Of a DNA stretch of 64,000 nt, positions 22,980-35,160 are shown in pieces. Numbering within the stretch: the first letter of the stretch is position 1; each line of letters opens with the position of its first letter. A program made the translations under genes and the position numbers. This DNA comes from Sphaeroforma sirkka (Eukaryota; Opisthokonta; Ichthyosporea; Ichthyophonida), in contig LUCW03000241.1 in the NCBI GenBank assembly GCA_001586965.3, forward strand, positions 27,501 through 91,500, read 5' to 3'. The notes below the pieces were generated by a model that was not told the origin of the DNA, did not search any database, and worked only from the letters and a program-made list of their open reading frames with translations.

Positions 22980-25301
22980 CTATCTAGGGTCGTATATGCC
23001 AACATTGACCAATACAATTGAAGATTCTAAAGATCAATATTCATTGGTTTACCTGGTATGGGGATGTCTGCTATTTGAAAGTCCCCAGTATATTCCAAAA
23101 TTTCCAGTTTTGACGGAATTCCACAATTCACGTACAAAATACGCATCACAGCGTTTATTATGACCCTGCGGGTGAAAACAAAATGTAAGGCGCAGTATCC
23201 CTATATTTAAGCTTTAAAGCAGATTCTGTCCTTATAGGCAAATTTAGGGTATAAATTGACATCAAGATATTTTAAGGTTTGAGAGCAACTTAAACTTGGG
23301 TTTATCCATGGTTTATTGAGCTACAGCTGTGCTAAAGGTTCACAACAGTAGACACTTTTTACGGTACATGTAAATCTGCTGGTGTCAGGAAAGGGTCAAG
23401 GTGCACAAGGGACAGGTGCAGTGTGTGCCAAGGGACAGCGCATGTTACAGGACATGTGATTGGATTGATTGATATGAAGTGTTAAGAGCACGTATATCGG
23501 AAGCTGCGAGTGAATATGCACATGTGCAATAAGGATAATACTATTTGCTTCAAAAAATATGTTACAATGTATGTATGTTACAATATATGAACATATGATA
23601 TGGCTCTGCCGTTGTAGTGGTTCGGGAAAGATCGATATAAATTCCCGTTTGAAACTTGGGCCAAGTGATTCGACGATGGAAAATATGCGCTGAGTCAATT
23701 CGGGCCGGTGCTGACAAAACACTGTAGAAATACGGCCTCCGGTTAGTCTAAAATATCAAGATCAATTGAGATAATACATTGGTTTTTATTTGTATTTCAA
23801 ATAATTTAATACAAGCTCTTTTTCCAATATTTCCAAAGTGTTCTCAATTCACTTTGATGGCTCCAATAGCCTGAGTATTTGGTATGACTCATCTACTTGG
23901 ACCTATTTGAGACATTAGTAGATGTAGGATATTATAAACTAAATTCTATAATCTCCGAACTACTACTTATAGATTTTGGTCCTCCCGCCAATCTCCAAAA
24001 TTCAATAAGTCTTGTTCTTTTTTTAACTTTTCTTCAGATGGAACTTTATTTATATCAGCTAATGTATTAACGTGACTTACGCTATTATGTCTATCTACAA
24101 ATTAGGCATGTGGTCATGAACACTTACAGCTAGAGGTACGCCCTGTGTGATCGAGGATATTTAGGCTCTTAACAAGAGGCAGTCCCGATCATTCTTACAC
24201 AAGCTACCACTGCTAAATCCTAACTGACTAAATTGTATTTTAGTTTAATATAGTTTGAAACCTAGTAATTTCCATCGAAGTTTACAACACCTATACCATC
24301 ATATGTGCCGTGTATTCGCTTGCTGACTTACGAAGTAGCGTACCCACCTCTGTGGTACAGATCGAGTCTGCGCCGTGCAGTGCCATGGAATGGGTTAGTG
24401 CAGAGTACAAAATACCGAGCAGCACCAGGTTATCCGTCATAATTCGGTCGAGGAGCGAGGATGGGGGTGAGCTAATGCCGCACCAGACCACGGATATATT
24501 CGGTATGTGTTGGGTGGCCTGGGTCGAACGTATCATAGGCGGGACCAACAAGCGCGATGATTTGGTTTGAACCGAAATTTGGAAGTATTACTTTAACAGT
24601 GTGTTAAATCAGGGTATGGGGAACATAAGTTGATGTGTCAGAGATTCTTCTACATGCTTGAGAAGGGATCCAAAGTGTTCGTGGAGGGTCATGATACCGT
24701 GAAAGGCGTGGTGCTCCTGTAATTACTGGAGGGGATCAGGGCCAGTGAGCGGCAATTTCGGGCCTACCAGTATGCTTTGAATTAGTTGTTGGATGCAGGC
24801 AAAACAGCTGGTGGTGAACTTGTGGCTACCGGGACAGACAGGGCAGAGACAATCGTCGGTGCGGTAGTCGAGCAATGTGCACATGTACGTACTCGTTACA
24901 ATCATAGCACAGGGCTGGATTGGTGCAGGCTCAAGGCAGCGGTTGAAGCTGTCGTGTTGGTAGTAGTACAATTGGCGCTGGACATTTGCCGTGATCTTCT
25001 TGTTAGACCAGCATATTGTTGAGTTCTTTCTGATGTCATCACAGCGTTGGCAGAGGGTTGAATGGTCGAGTGTACGCCCGCCCGTGGTTTTGTGTACAGT
25101 TTTCAGTTGAGCATAAATACTGTACGGGAAGCGCAGTGATGGTTTGTCGTGGGCCCAGGCGGGTTGTGTCAGAGGAATGAGTGGAATTGTGCTGGCCATT
25201 GAGTCGAGTTGTATTCTCAGGCAACCTCCGAGGTAGTCCGCGAATGGTCGCGCGGGGAGCAGGCCACAAAAGTGAAGTAAGTTTGTTTGATATTTTGCCA
25301 A
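22980..25301 (-). CDS. Unrecognised split host gene, N-terminus and one exon end unresolved
   Basis: I do not recognise the product. Five exons are supported on the minus strand: 25301-24768 (178 codons, cysteine-rich, with CQRC and CPVC pairs), 24716-24654, 24518-24332 (donor GTAAGT), 23165-23053 and 23026-22980 (stop TAG). Another exon begins at 23721 and codes for QHRPELTQRIFSIVES and GPSFKREFISIFPEPLQ; its 3' end is unclear. The intron between the first two exons is only 51 bases (GTAGGC...TTACAG). The C-terminus reads LEILEYTGDFQIADIPIP and ends VLVNVGIYDPR. The many hydrophobic helical stretches could suit a helical-repeat protein, but this is a guess. An LTR-like repeat fills part of the intron before 23721 and its terminus makes up the acceptor. 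An open frame upstream (25392-25302, with FERFNPALIQAAA) may be an earlier exon but could not be joined. Confidence 0.55.
23723..23971 (+). repeat. LTR-like repeat, copy 1 (249 bp), inside a host intron
   Basis: This copy begins TGTAGAAATACGGCC and ends CTACTTATA. It is highly similar over its whole length to the sequence at 25799-26049, which directly precedes the gag of gypsy-2. It lies in an intron of the minus-strand gene, and its first base supplies the A of the AG acceptor used by the exon starting at 23721. No target-site duplication is visible. The TGT...ACA-type ends and position before a gag in the other copy favour a solo LTR; an intron-generating element is the alternative. Confidence 0.65.
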
Positions 25302-25798
25302 CTAAGATATTTAAAGACAGGTATTGAGTGTCCGTGATGATGGCTGCTGCTTGGATGAGTGCTGGGTTAAAGCGCTCAAACAGGGGGCCCAACGCATCCT
25401 TTCATATAGGCGGAGCCCATGCAATAATGTTCAGGCCATATACAGCCGTGAATAGGATAACTGTGTTAAATAATAGTGTCAGATTTGTTCTGACGGTGGA
25501 GATTGTAGAGATCCGATATGAAGTGTTTAAAAGCACATATATGGGAAGCAGCAAGTGGCTATGCACGTGTGTATGCAACAGTGTCAGGTTGATTCAAACG
25601 GTGGAGATGGTGGAAATGGTCATAGAATATCTCTGTACATAAGAATTACCTAGAGTGAATAGGCTGTCTTAGCGTATGAAAGAAACTTCAGTCCGGAAAT
25701 AAGTTCAGATCCATCGTGAGTAACAAAATGTATATTAGACTGTTCTCTAATAAACTAAGGCTTTTCTACTCAAGTGGTTTGTGTAATAAACTAAGATG

Positions 25799-26049
25799 TG
25801 TAGAAATACGGCCTCCGGTCAATCTAAAATATCAAGATCAAATGAGATAACATATTGGTTTTTATTTGTATTTCAAATAATTTAATACAAATTATTTTTT
25901 TCCAATATTTCCAAAGTGTTCTAAATTCACTTTGATGGCTCCAATAGCCTGAGTATTTGGTATGACTCATTTACTTGGACCTATTTGAGACGATAGTAGA
26001 TGTAGGATATTATAAACTAAATTTTATAATCTCTGAACTACTACTTACA
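25799..26049 (+). repeat. LTR-like repeat, copy 2 (251 bp), 5' LTR of gypsy-2
   Basis: The second copy of the 250-bp repeat begins TGTAGAAATACGG and ends CTACTTACA, 63 bases before the first gag codon of gypsy-2. Read on the minus strand it starts with a good splice donor (GTAAGTAGTAG), which matters for the intron-element alternative described for copy 1. Confidence 0.65.
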
Positions 26050-29000
26050 GGTAGCTACACGCTAGTTACTATACCTAGAACTTATTAATTTTCCTGTTCT
26101 TGAGCTATTACCATGGCTAAAGGCAATTCTAAAGACAAGGGAGCCGCCAGCTCTAAGTCTGCTAAGCCTGTTGAGGTTCCTGAGGTTACTGGGGACGCTG
26201 GTCCGTCTGGTACTGAGCCTGCCGTTGAAGTTGTAGAGGACGCCGTTTCTGAGCTTGGTTCTGATAAAAACTCTGAGGATGACTCGTCGAACCTTAAAGC
26301 CTGGGAAGAGGAGGTTTTGACTGCTGCGAAAAGGCTCGTCAGCGTCCGTGTGTCTCGTAGTAGTGCAGCCCAGGGCATCAGCTCGCCACCTGACCGCGAA
26401 AAGTCAGATACTGGAAAGGTTATATCTCCTGAACAAGTGGAGGAATCGTCTCGAGATCGACGGTTTATTACTACTAAAAGTCAGCTTAATCCATCTATTA
26501 ACAAAGATGGCGGCGTTCCATTTCGTGAAATTTCATTGAATGCCTCGCCACCGAATGCCTCGCCACCGAATGTTGCGGCAGAAGACGCAAATGTTGGGGA
26601 CGCCATAACTCGACAACGAGTGGTTGGATCTTCTTAATCTTGACGCCATTGAGCCGTAAAGATGAGCTTCTAAAGGAGCTAGCCGTTGCCGCGGTTTCTA
26701 ACCCTTCGACCATATCCCACGTGGCCGATATTCTTCCTATACTGAAGAAGAAAAAATTCGACCCGGGGTTCGAACCTGAGCCACTAGTTTTCCAACCAAC
26801 AGGGTTACCACTGAGCCCGTTACCGCTGTTGAAGTGGGTAAAACATCAACATTTAATTTCTATAGCTCGAAAGCTACAATCGACCACCCTCTCGATAAAC
26901 CTAACCCAGTCAGAGGCTATGATCGTATGGAAATCGATGAGGCTTACCACCCTCATAACATCGATCCTCATTTACCATCTAACCCTGGTAATCACGACTT
27001 TGGTAATCGTTGTACCAGTACCTCACTAGAGAATACCCACTCTAGCTCTGAAGACGGGGAAGTGAGAACCAGACAACAACGTCTCAGGCTATTACGTTCT
27101 GGTATGCAGTCCATGAGGACTGTCTATTGAATGACTCTGACCTTGACGATAAGAAAGCGGATAACATTTGCTATCTAATCGATAACGAGAGAAAAGAGAT
27201 AGACTCCATCTTGGCACTAGCAGCCCCTAGCACTGAGCGTGAACCTCGTGAGCGCTTCGAACCAAGCTTTATAAAATAGCTAGGTTACGCGAAGGCTGAG
27301 GTCGATTTCTCTACTAATGAGAGTACAATGGAGACACTGAAGGCCTTTGACCAATTTATGGAGTCTGCCAGCTTTAAGAATAAGCAGATGATGAATGCCT
27401 TTATTCATCTCTGTGAGTCAGAGGAATGGAAAACTATCTTGAAGGCCTATGAGCCCAACTGGAAAGCCCTACCCTGGCGCCAGTTGCATAAGAGTATAAT
27501 TAACGCGTTCTTTGAAGATGCACGTGACCGTGAACTTCTAGGGTCTCGCAAGTCCTTTGCGAACGATACTACTAGTCGAGGTACTCTAGCTCGTATGACA
27601 CATATGAACACTCAGATGGGAGGACGTACCTATACTGGCGAATATTTATTAATTTGTCAGATGATGGAGACTCGGCTAGCCTTTTTAAGAAGGTCAATGA
27701 TGATATTATCGCCTATGGTGATTTGCGATCTGTGCCTTGGTCTGTCTTCGAGAAGATAGTTCAAAAACATACCAACCCATCTTTTAGAGTACTTAGTACC
27801 TCGAGCTTTACCCAGCCCGCTAAGCGTACCGCGACAGAGAATAACACTGCGCGTATTACTAAGAAACCTCACACTACTGCTGGAGATGGTAAAGGCTCTA
27901 CTTCTACTGAACCAAAGGGTGAAAGGAAGGAGAGAGCACCTTGCAATAAGTGTGGTTACAACCTCACTAAACGTGATGGCAAGTGGAATGGTAAACACGA
28001 CTCTGTTCAATGTGTACCAGACAAGCCAAACTTTGGGCACTATATGAAAGCGTGTACTACTTGCAAGGGTACTAACGGTTGGCACAAAGATGATTGCAAG
28101 GACATGCCGGACGTCCAAGTTAAGCACTGACAGTTCCATATGTGTGCACTAGAGCAAGATTATGAGAAAATGTTCAATAAAATCCATACCAAAGGAGATG
28201 AACGTATCTTTCAAGCAGTTTTCGTAAATGGAGAAAAAGTTATGGCACTATTTGATCCAGGGGCTGAAGTCTCTGCTATCTCACGCCGAGTAGCCTACGC
28301 TACAGATATGGCTGTCCATAACGAAACAACTGATTTAATCTTGGGAAATGGCAAAGTTACTACTTGCGAACAAGCCATTGACTATGCACAAATAATGCTG
28401 TCAGATAGAAGAGAAGTGAAGACTCACCTAATCGTTACTGACATGTCTCAGAAATACGATTTAATTATAGGTATGACTGATCTTCTCAGTTTAGGTATAA
28501 CACTCACTGGTCTGCCTAATGGGCTAGACCCGAATAAAGATCAGTCAGATGATATGTTAAAGATACCTAAACCTCCGGAAGGTGAAGCAAAAGATATGAT
28601 TCCGCACTTCACCGATATAATTATGGACTTAATTATACAAAACAGAAAGATTGCAATAACTGACTGGTGTATGTTTGAGTTCTCTAACGGGTACGTTAAG
28701 CTTGACTTAACAAACGTCGACTTCTCTAAGTTTAAGTGTCTTTCACATAACTACGTGAGTTGGAGACACGGAGAAGTTGTCAAAACCCAAATTGAAGATT
28801 GGTTAAACAGGGTCTAATTGAAATCAATTATGATGCAACCCCAGTTAACTTAGCTCTCTTAGCGGTCGATCAATATAAATCTGATGGAACGTCTAGTAAA
28901 ACAAGAGTAGTATTAGACCTGTCGCCAATCAACAAACTAATACCGCAACATAGTTTTCCCTTACCAAAAGATAAGCGAGATACTACGCAAAGTGGAAGGT

Positions 29001-29668
29001 ACGACTATCTTTTCCAAGGTAGACTTAAAAGCTGCATTCCATCAATTACAAATATATGAGCCGCGTACGAAGTACTTTTCCTTTACATGGCAAGGTAGAA
29101 GTACCAGTTTAAAGGTGCACCTGAAGGCTTACATATGATACCTTCTTTCTTCCAACAAGTTATGATGAAATTATTTGTAGACCTGTCAGATGACGTATCA
29201 GTATATATAGATGATATAGTTATCTTTACAAAGACAGCACATGAACATGCTAAACTCGCTAGGAAAGTCTTAAGGTGACTAAACCATGCCAGACTTGAGA
29301 TTAACGAGGACAAGCGTTCTTTTGCTAAAAATACTATACACTTACTTGATGACAAGGTATCTGCAGCAGGGGTAGAAATTGATCCTGGCCAGAAACTATT
29401 TCTGTTGGATTTACCAACACCGATTACTGGAAGAAATGTGAACTCTGTGTGTGGGATTGTCAACTTCTTCTCGGATTCTACTTAAAGCCTTTCAGTCACC
29501 TACGGCTGCACAAAGTACCTTTGGGAAAGCTCTGGACTAAAGAATGTGATGATGCGTTCAAGCCAGTCAAAAGTAAAATAATGGACACACCCATCCCAAG
29601 TAGCAACCGACGCTTCAGATCGAGCGGTAGGTGGAGTGCTACACCAAACGATAAATGGTAAACCACGC
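26050..29668 (+). mobile_element. Ty3/gypsy-type fossil (gypsy-2), cut short by a copia LTR
   Basis: Parts in order: gag-like from 26113 (starting MAKGNSKDKG, acidic and Ser-rich) to about 28130, where a Cys/His-rich segment occurs (CNKCGY near 27945, CTTCKG near 28055); aspartic protease at about 28140-28500 (ALFDPGAEVSAISRR); reverse transcriptase at about 28800-29460; and the start of RNase H at about 29450-29665. Its 5' LTR is probably 25799-26049. At 29668 it is interrupted by a copia LTR in reverse orientation and no continuation is seen to the right, so the 3' third and the second LTR are missing. It is broken in several places. Better preservation than gypsy-1 suggests a younger insertion, though age cannot be dated with a single LTR. 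Confidence 0.82.
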
Positions 29669-30118
29669 TGAGAATTTTTCAACTCTGTGAAAGTGCTCTT
29701 TATTTACTTTTGTACTCCGTATTTATGCTATTTTTCGTCAAAATTGAACGGCCCTTTCGGCTCAAAAATTTCCTTTGCCAAAGAAATTCCAACGGACGTG
29801 CGCGGTCAATTTTTAGATTCCATCTCTAAAAATACAAACACAATTTCTTCAAATACACTTGAACTTCTAAGACTCATAACTCAATGAATATTCACTGAAA
29901 CAACTTGAATAAGGTGTTATATGAAAGGGAAAAACATTTCCTATCAAATGACACCTGTAACAGAATTACACATAAAATAGATCAAACACAATCGGCGTAC
30001 GAAACACATTCATAAACACAAAATACAAAAACATACTTAGATAAGTGGTTCCTCGATGGACTAGGTCTGAGTCCAACACTTAAACATCATTCACCTTTCA
30101 CAATATGATTTTTCTACA
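29669..30118 (-). repeat. Copia LTR copy A
   Basis: Reverse copy of the 450-bp LTR family whose ends are TGTAGAAAAA and TTCACA. It carries the reverse complement of the family TATAAATA box and AATAAA signal. The left flank is gypsy-2 RNase H; the right flank is copia internal DNA. Confidence 0.9.
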
Positions 30119-31947
30119 CGACCGAGCCAATGACATGATGTCCCCGCGGATCAGCTCTAAGGCTCGTACGAACTTGGACTCGGAGAAAAAACGTGAACGT
30201 CAATCAAGTGGAACCCCACCTCGACAAACTTCGAAACTTCGACGAGATCGTAAACGAGATCATGAAGAATCTAACTTCGGATTTCTGGCCGATGATGAAT
30301 TGTCCTTCAAAGACTTGACTGGGTCTGCTGATGAGAAGTACTTCCGCGCAGCCATGAGAGACGAGCTACGTTCAATGCTGAAGATGAAGGTTTGGAAACT
30401 TCAGTAGCGCCGCAAGGCCCGGACAAAGCCTCTGGGACTCAAGTGGGTTCTCACTCTCAAGCGTAATGAAAGCGGAGCAGTTATACGACATAAAGCCCGC
30501 CTGTGTGCGAAGGGATTTGCACAACAGTATGGTCGAGATTATGTGGAGACATCGTCACCAGTAGTCACAAACGAGACTGTGCGTGCATGTTTGGCTATCG
30601 CTGCATCTGAGAACTTGGATGTATTGCAGTTCGATGTCAAAACTGCATTTTGCATGGTAATTTGGAAGAGTACGTCTGCTCGGAGATCCCCACTGGTTTC
30701 GTTGAACTAGTCGGTGATTTACTAAGTGATGAGGATCACCAGTTGATTAAGGAGGGTGCTATTTGCGAGCTGAAGAAGAGTATCTATAGACTCAAGCAAG
30801 CCGGATTATGTTGGTTTGTGCGCTTCAGAGATTTCCTCGTTAATGATGTTGGATTCCGGCCAAGTCTTACGGACCCTTGTCTTTTTATTGGGATGAACTG
30901 CTTTCTTGTACTTAATATTGATGACAGTTTGATATTTTCGACTTCACGTCGAATGGGGGAAAAACTTTTGAAGAAGATCGAGACAGAGTTCGACGTCAAG
31001 TCGATGGGGTCTCCACGGTTTTTACTCGGATGGAAAATCGATATGTCTGAAAGAGGAATTTTCATCTCGCAGCCGGCATATATTGAGAAGCTAGCGCAGA
31101 AGTATGGACCATTGAAAAGGGTTAGTACACCTATGAGTACATCTTTCGATGTGAATCAGCCTGGTACATTGGTGCAGGATTCAGACTACCGTGGTATCAT
31201 AGGTTCCCTTATGTTTGCAGCTGTGGGTACGCGTCCTGATATTGCTTTTTGCGACAAGTTCACTGAGCCGATACCTTGACCAGCCGACTAAGGCGAGAGG
31301 CTGCCGCAAGAAATCTGTGCGGATACTTGGAGGCTACCAAACACTGGGGAATCTTCTATGAAGCCGGGAACGACTTGAAACTTTGTGCGTATGCCGATGC
31401 AAGCAATGGGGGCGAGAAAGACAAACGATCTCGTTCTGGCTATCTGGTATTCATCACAAATGCCCCAGTCTACTGGGGGGGCGCGCCGTCAGACACTTGT
31501 CACCCCTAAGTACTTCTGAGGCAGAGTATGTCAGTCTTGCAGAGTCTTGCCGTGACGTAAAGACTACTTTGAATTTGCTATCTGAGCTAGGACGAGCCAC
31601 TGATCAATCCGTGGTTTGTTACGAGGACAATCAGACTGCTAAGAAGATGGCTGAGGAATTGACCACCAAGCGCAGTAAGCATATTGATATCAAATATCAT
31701 TACGTGCGAGAGTTATGTGCAAAGAAGATCATCGCATTGGAAGACTGCCGGTCTGAGTTGATGATTGCTGATGCATTGACCAAGGCATTGCCTAAGGTTG
31801 CTTTCGTGAAGGACCACAGTCACATGATGAAACGCCGCTGCTACCGATGTGCTGTAGTGTCTACATATCTTTGTCGTTGTGGTTAGTTTGTGGGGGAGAT
31901 ACATGTCGAATGATGTCCGATGACTATGTTTTGCGTCCATGGGAGAG
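30119..31947 (+). mobile_element. Ty1/copia fossil: RT and RNase H part
   Basis: This is the 3' half of a copia element: the end of the integrase-RT linker, reverse transcriptase with an RHKARLCAKGFAQQYG block, and RNase H with YADAS, TLVTLSTSEAEYV-type and KHIDIKYHYVRE signatures. A purine-rich tract leads straight into LTR copy B. Copia order and these motifs separate it from the gypsy elements. It lies between a reverse LTR (A) and a forward LTR (B), so its two flanking LTRs are inverted relative to each other, which a normal element would not show. It is broken at a few points. Confidence 0.88.
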
Positions 31948-32399
31948 TGTAGAAAAATTATATTGTGAAAAGTGAATGATGTTTAAGTGTTGGACTCAGA
32001 CCTAGTCCATCGAGGAACCACTTATCTAAGTATGTTTTTGTATTTTGTGTTTATGAATGTGTTTCGTACGCCGATTGTGTTTGATCTATTTTATGTGTAA
32101 TTCTGTTACAGGTGTCATTTGATAGGAAATGTTTTTCCCTTTCATATAACACCTTATTCAAGTTGTTTCAGTGAATATTCATTGAGTTATGAGTCTTAGA
32201 AGTTCAAGTGTATTTGAAGAAATTGTGTTTGTATTTTTAGAGATGGAATCTAAAAATTGACCGCGCACGTCCGTTGGAATTTCTTTGGCAAAGGAAATTT
32301 TCGAGCCGAAAGGAACGTTCGATTTTGACGAAAAATAGTATAAATACGGAGTACAAAAGTAAATAAAGAGCACTTTCACAGTGTTGAAAAAAGTTCACA
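31948..32399 (+). repeat. Copia LTR copy B (3' LTR)
   Basis: Forward copy beginning TGTAGAAAAA directly after the purine-rich tract of the copia fragment and ending GTTCACA. It has the family TATAAATA box and AATAAA signal near its end. The right flank begins ATCCA, the reverse complement of the TGGAT that flanks copy C. Confidence 0.92.
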
Positions 32400-33600
32400 A
32401 TCCAAACGGAGGCGAAGTAAACGAGTATTGATGACTATCCCAAGTAAACGAGAGCATATGATGTGAGTCCTCGTGTACAGGTAAGATGGTATGCGGCCGA
32501 TAGTTCTACCGTAGTGCAATATCGCTTACACCTCAAGGTACTAATAATCTCATTGACCTTTGTACTTTGAGTAGTTGGCGATAGTTCTACCGTAGTGCAA
32601 TATCGCTTACACCTCAAGGTACTAATAATCTCATTGACCTTTGTACTTTGAGTAGTTGAAAGTGTATGGGTTCTTTGTCTGAATTGCTATAACGCTCCTC
32701 TAATATCATTGTCTTATGCGCACGCTCTGTGTGCAATTCGACGTTCAGCTTCTTGTTCTGCATGTCATTGAGAAACTTCTCCAACAGAGAGTCGACTTGG
32801 TTGGGGCTGCGTCTGTCAGTAATGATCATATTGAATTACTCGGGTTCCTTGAAGTGAATCTCTTAAGATATCGAGTACTGACTAGGTCTTATCCGTTGCA
32901 TCAGTTGAATCTAATAGGTTTCTCATTAGTGCTGGGTACTGTCATAGCGGCATGGACTTTGCTAGGAATAGATTTCTACGTTGCGTAGTGAACTCTATGA
33001 TGTATTCACATTTTTCCATTCTAAAGTAACAATCTTTAGGTAGCTTAGGAAATTCTGAAGTCTTTAGTAGTTTTGCAATAGGTGGTTCATTTATCTGGTC
33101 GCCTACGCGTGAACGCATGAGTTCTAACTCTATAATGTATTGACTTATTTGAATAGCATACGTCGCTCTGACAGTTGGTCATGAATGCCTACCTCATATC
33201 GTGTAAAGTCAGTATAGGCACTGGTACTGTTTGTTCCAACTTCGACACAACCCTACAGACCAGGGTGTAGTTGCCTTGGCAGATACTCTTATCTATTTCT
33301 AGGCGCATTGCTGAGGCTAGTATGGGTACCCCAGCCGGTGTTGACTGGCCAGAACCATTGCCTGGGCTTGGCCCCCCCCAATGGGCTGACTCTCGCGTCA
33401 TCCGCGCCTTCACTCCCCACCTCGCCACCATACACGCCTGCTCTGGTTGCCGTTGGCATCTTGAGATGTCTACGTTGGTGTTTGTGTATTGCGGGTTATT
33501 AATAATGGCTCTTGCTATATTCCGTGGGAATGCGCGCGCTTCGCCCCCCTTATCTTTGGTAATAATTCGTATAAAATAAATGAAATTTGAATTCATTTAC
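32400..33600 (-). mobile_element. Gypsy-3 fragments (RT strip and gag-like), minus strand
   Basis: On the minus strand, a reverse-transcriptase strip lies at 32400-32658 and a gag-like segment at about 32660-33600, the latter with a helical, charged composition. The strip next to LTR B is the inverted copy of the DNA left of LTR C (about 36640-36816). Part of the strip is tandemly duplicated with an 81-bp period (32498-32577 and 32579-32658). The element is fragmentary and broken; its ends are set by neighbouring LTRs and by loss of recognisable sequence. Confidence 0.65.
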
Positions 33601-33793
33601 TTACTATTGTAGTGTTGTTGCTGCGCTGCACTTCCGCGGGAAGTGCTTACCGTTCTGTATGGTACGGTGGCTTGTTTTGTTCCCTGTTTTTATGAGGGAT
33701 GAAAACAGTATTTGTTAGTCAAGCTTATTTCTTCAAGTGTGGACTTACTTGTGCTTATTCCGTCATATGAGAAAATGCGAGCTTATTGAGATG

Positions 33794-33900
33794 TTCGGTC
33801 CTAGTGACGTCACTGTGGAAAGTTCGGTCCTGTTGACGTCACCTCTTGATATTCGGTCCTGTTGACGTCATCTCTTGATATTCGGTCCTGTACCGAACTG
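33794..33900. promoter_or_regulatory. 29-bp tandem array carrying three TGACGTCA palindromes
   Basis: TTCGGTCCT recurs at 33794, 33823, 33852 and 33881, exactly 29 bases apart. The first three units each contain TGACGTCA (33805-33812, 33834-33841 and 33863-33870). This octamer is the consensus site of bZIP factors of the CREB/ATF type. Degenerate GGTCCTGTA units continue to about 34040. By analogy with viral and retrotransposon LTR enhancers, it may have driven transcription of the neighbouring element; this is inference. Confidence 0.55.
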
Positions 33901-34696
33901 TGTCCAAGTGAATCTCACTTCTTGATGTGTGGTCCTGTATTGAACTGTGATTTGTACCTTACTGTTTGTACTTACCTTGATATTCAGTCCTGTACCGTAC
34001 TGTGTCGTGATGCACAACCGGGCTTGGTCCGGCTTTTGATGTTCGGTTCTCAGGCCTTGTTGTGATTGTGTTCTTGTGATCAGTGAATGTGTTCTATTCA
34101 CGTTGAATGTTTACGTCTTGAATAACGTGTAGTTGATTGTCGGCTGTACGCATTTATTCCACCATTGTGTGGTAACTACATCTATTCGCGTCTTTAGAGG
34201 TTAGATCTAGAGTGCTTTAATATGTGTATTGTGCATCTTGATTACTTTCCCTTACATTCGGATGTGTCGTGGGTATTTTGAACTCTGTGCTTTGTTCCAC
34301 TGTTTTCGTAATTCATCACAGGTAATCTTGTGTGTATAGTTCCTACTCTCGTTTGTAACTGTTAATTTGGCTATGTGGCCTTGTGTATACTCATTCTTTT
34401 TGAACTAACTGTTCATATATAAACTGGGACTGTTTGTTCTCGCCTGGGCTTTCTATTTCGCCTGATATGTTTGTGTGTACTAGCCATATGATGTCCCCTT
34501 TCATCGATTTGACGTAAGATGCGTCATGAATGTTCTTGGGCTATCAGTTTGTGGCTATATTATACTCGTCAACTCCTATTTATATGTTCACCGTGTATCT
34601 TGATATAGTCCTAATTGATGTCACTTGACCTCCTTTTATTTCTCGATCGCGTTTAAATTGTGAGCGTATTAATCACTGGAATTTGAGTCCTCAGGT

Positions 34697-35160
34697 TTGA
34701 TTGGTGCTTCTGTCTTAGATCGAATGGATTCAGAAGTCCAACTCCTGGTGGCTTATGTTCATGTGTGTATTTGTTGGGCAAGTGTGACCTACTACTTTTC
34801 CTCGTGTGATTACTGTAGTACCTTTTCAATGAACTTAGATCCTCGTAATTCGATTGACACTCCTTTTTTGAATCGCCTTGATCCAGAAGCCCATCTCTCA
34901 TTTTATTTGTCTATTCGTATATTTGTGTGCCTATTTTTATCTTAGAACATCCTTAAGCAATTAATACTACTGAACTACAGGAAAATTAACCTAATTCCCA
35001 GAATTTGATCGATGCCTCACCCTTAAATCGAATTGATTTCGGAGTCCATCTCCTGGTAACCTATGACTGTGTGTCTATTTATTGTTTGTGTGGTTCACAT
35101 ACTCTCGTTAAGCAATTTTTAATATTAATTCTTTTACGATGTTACGCATGTCTAAGGTAT
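34697..35160. repeat. Three degenerate 155-bp repeat units
   Basis: Units begin near 34697, 34852 and 35006. Each has TTGAT(T/C)G...C(C/A)...TCG(A/C)..TGAT followed by a CAGAAGTCCA- or GGAGTCCAT-like stretch and a TGTGTATTTGTT-like end. The units are old and diverged, so the limits are approximate. Confidence 0.5.

Noticed and set aside
22815-23021. Plus-strand 68-residue ORF starting MTARRGGD
   Set aside because: Its 3' end overlaps the last exon of the minus-strand gene, whose splice phases fit; the plus ORF has no homologue or splice support and may be a shadow.
23470-25580. Similarity between about 23480-23540 and 25518-25580
   Set aside because: A short shared stretch (GATATGAAGTGTT...GGAAGC) is visible but the flanks do not align, so a larger segmental duplication could not be supported.
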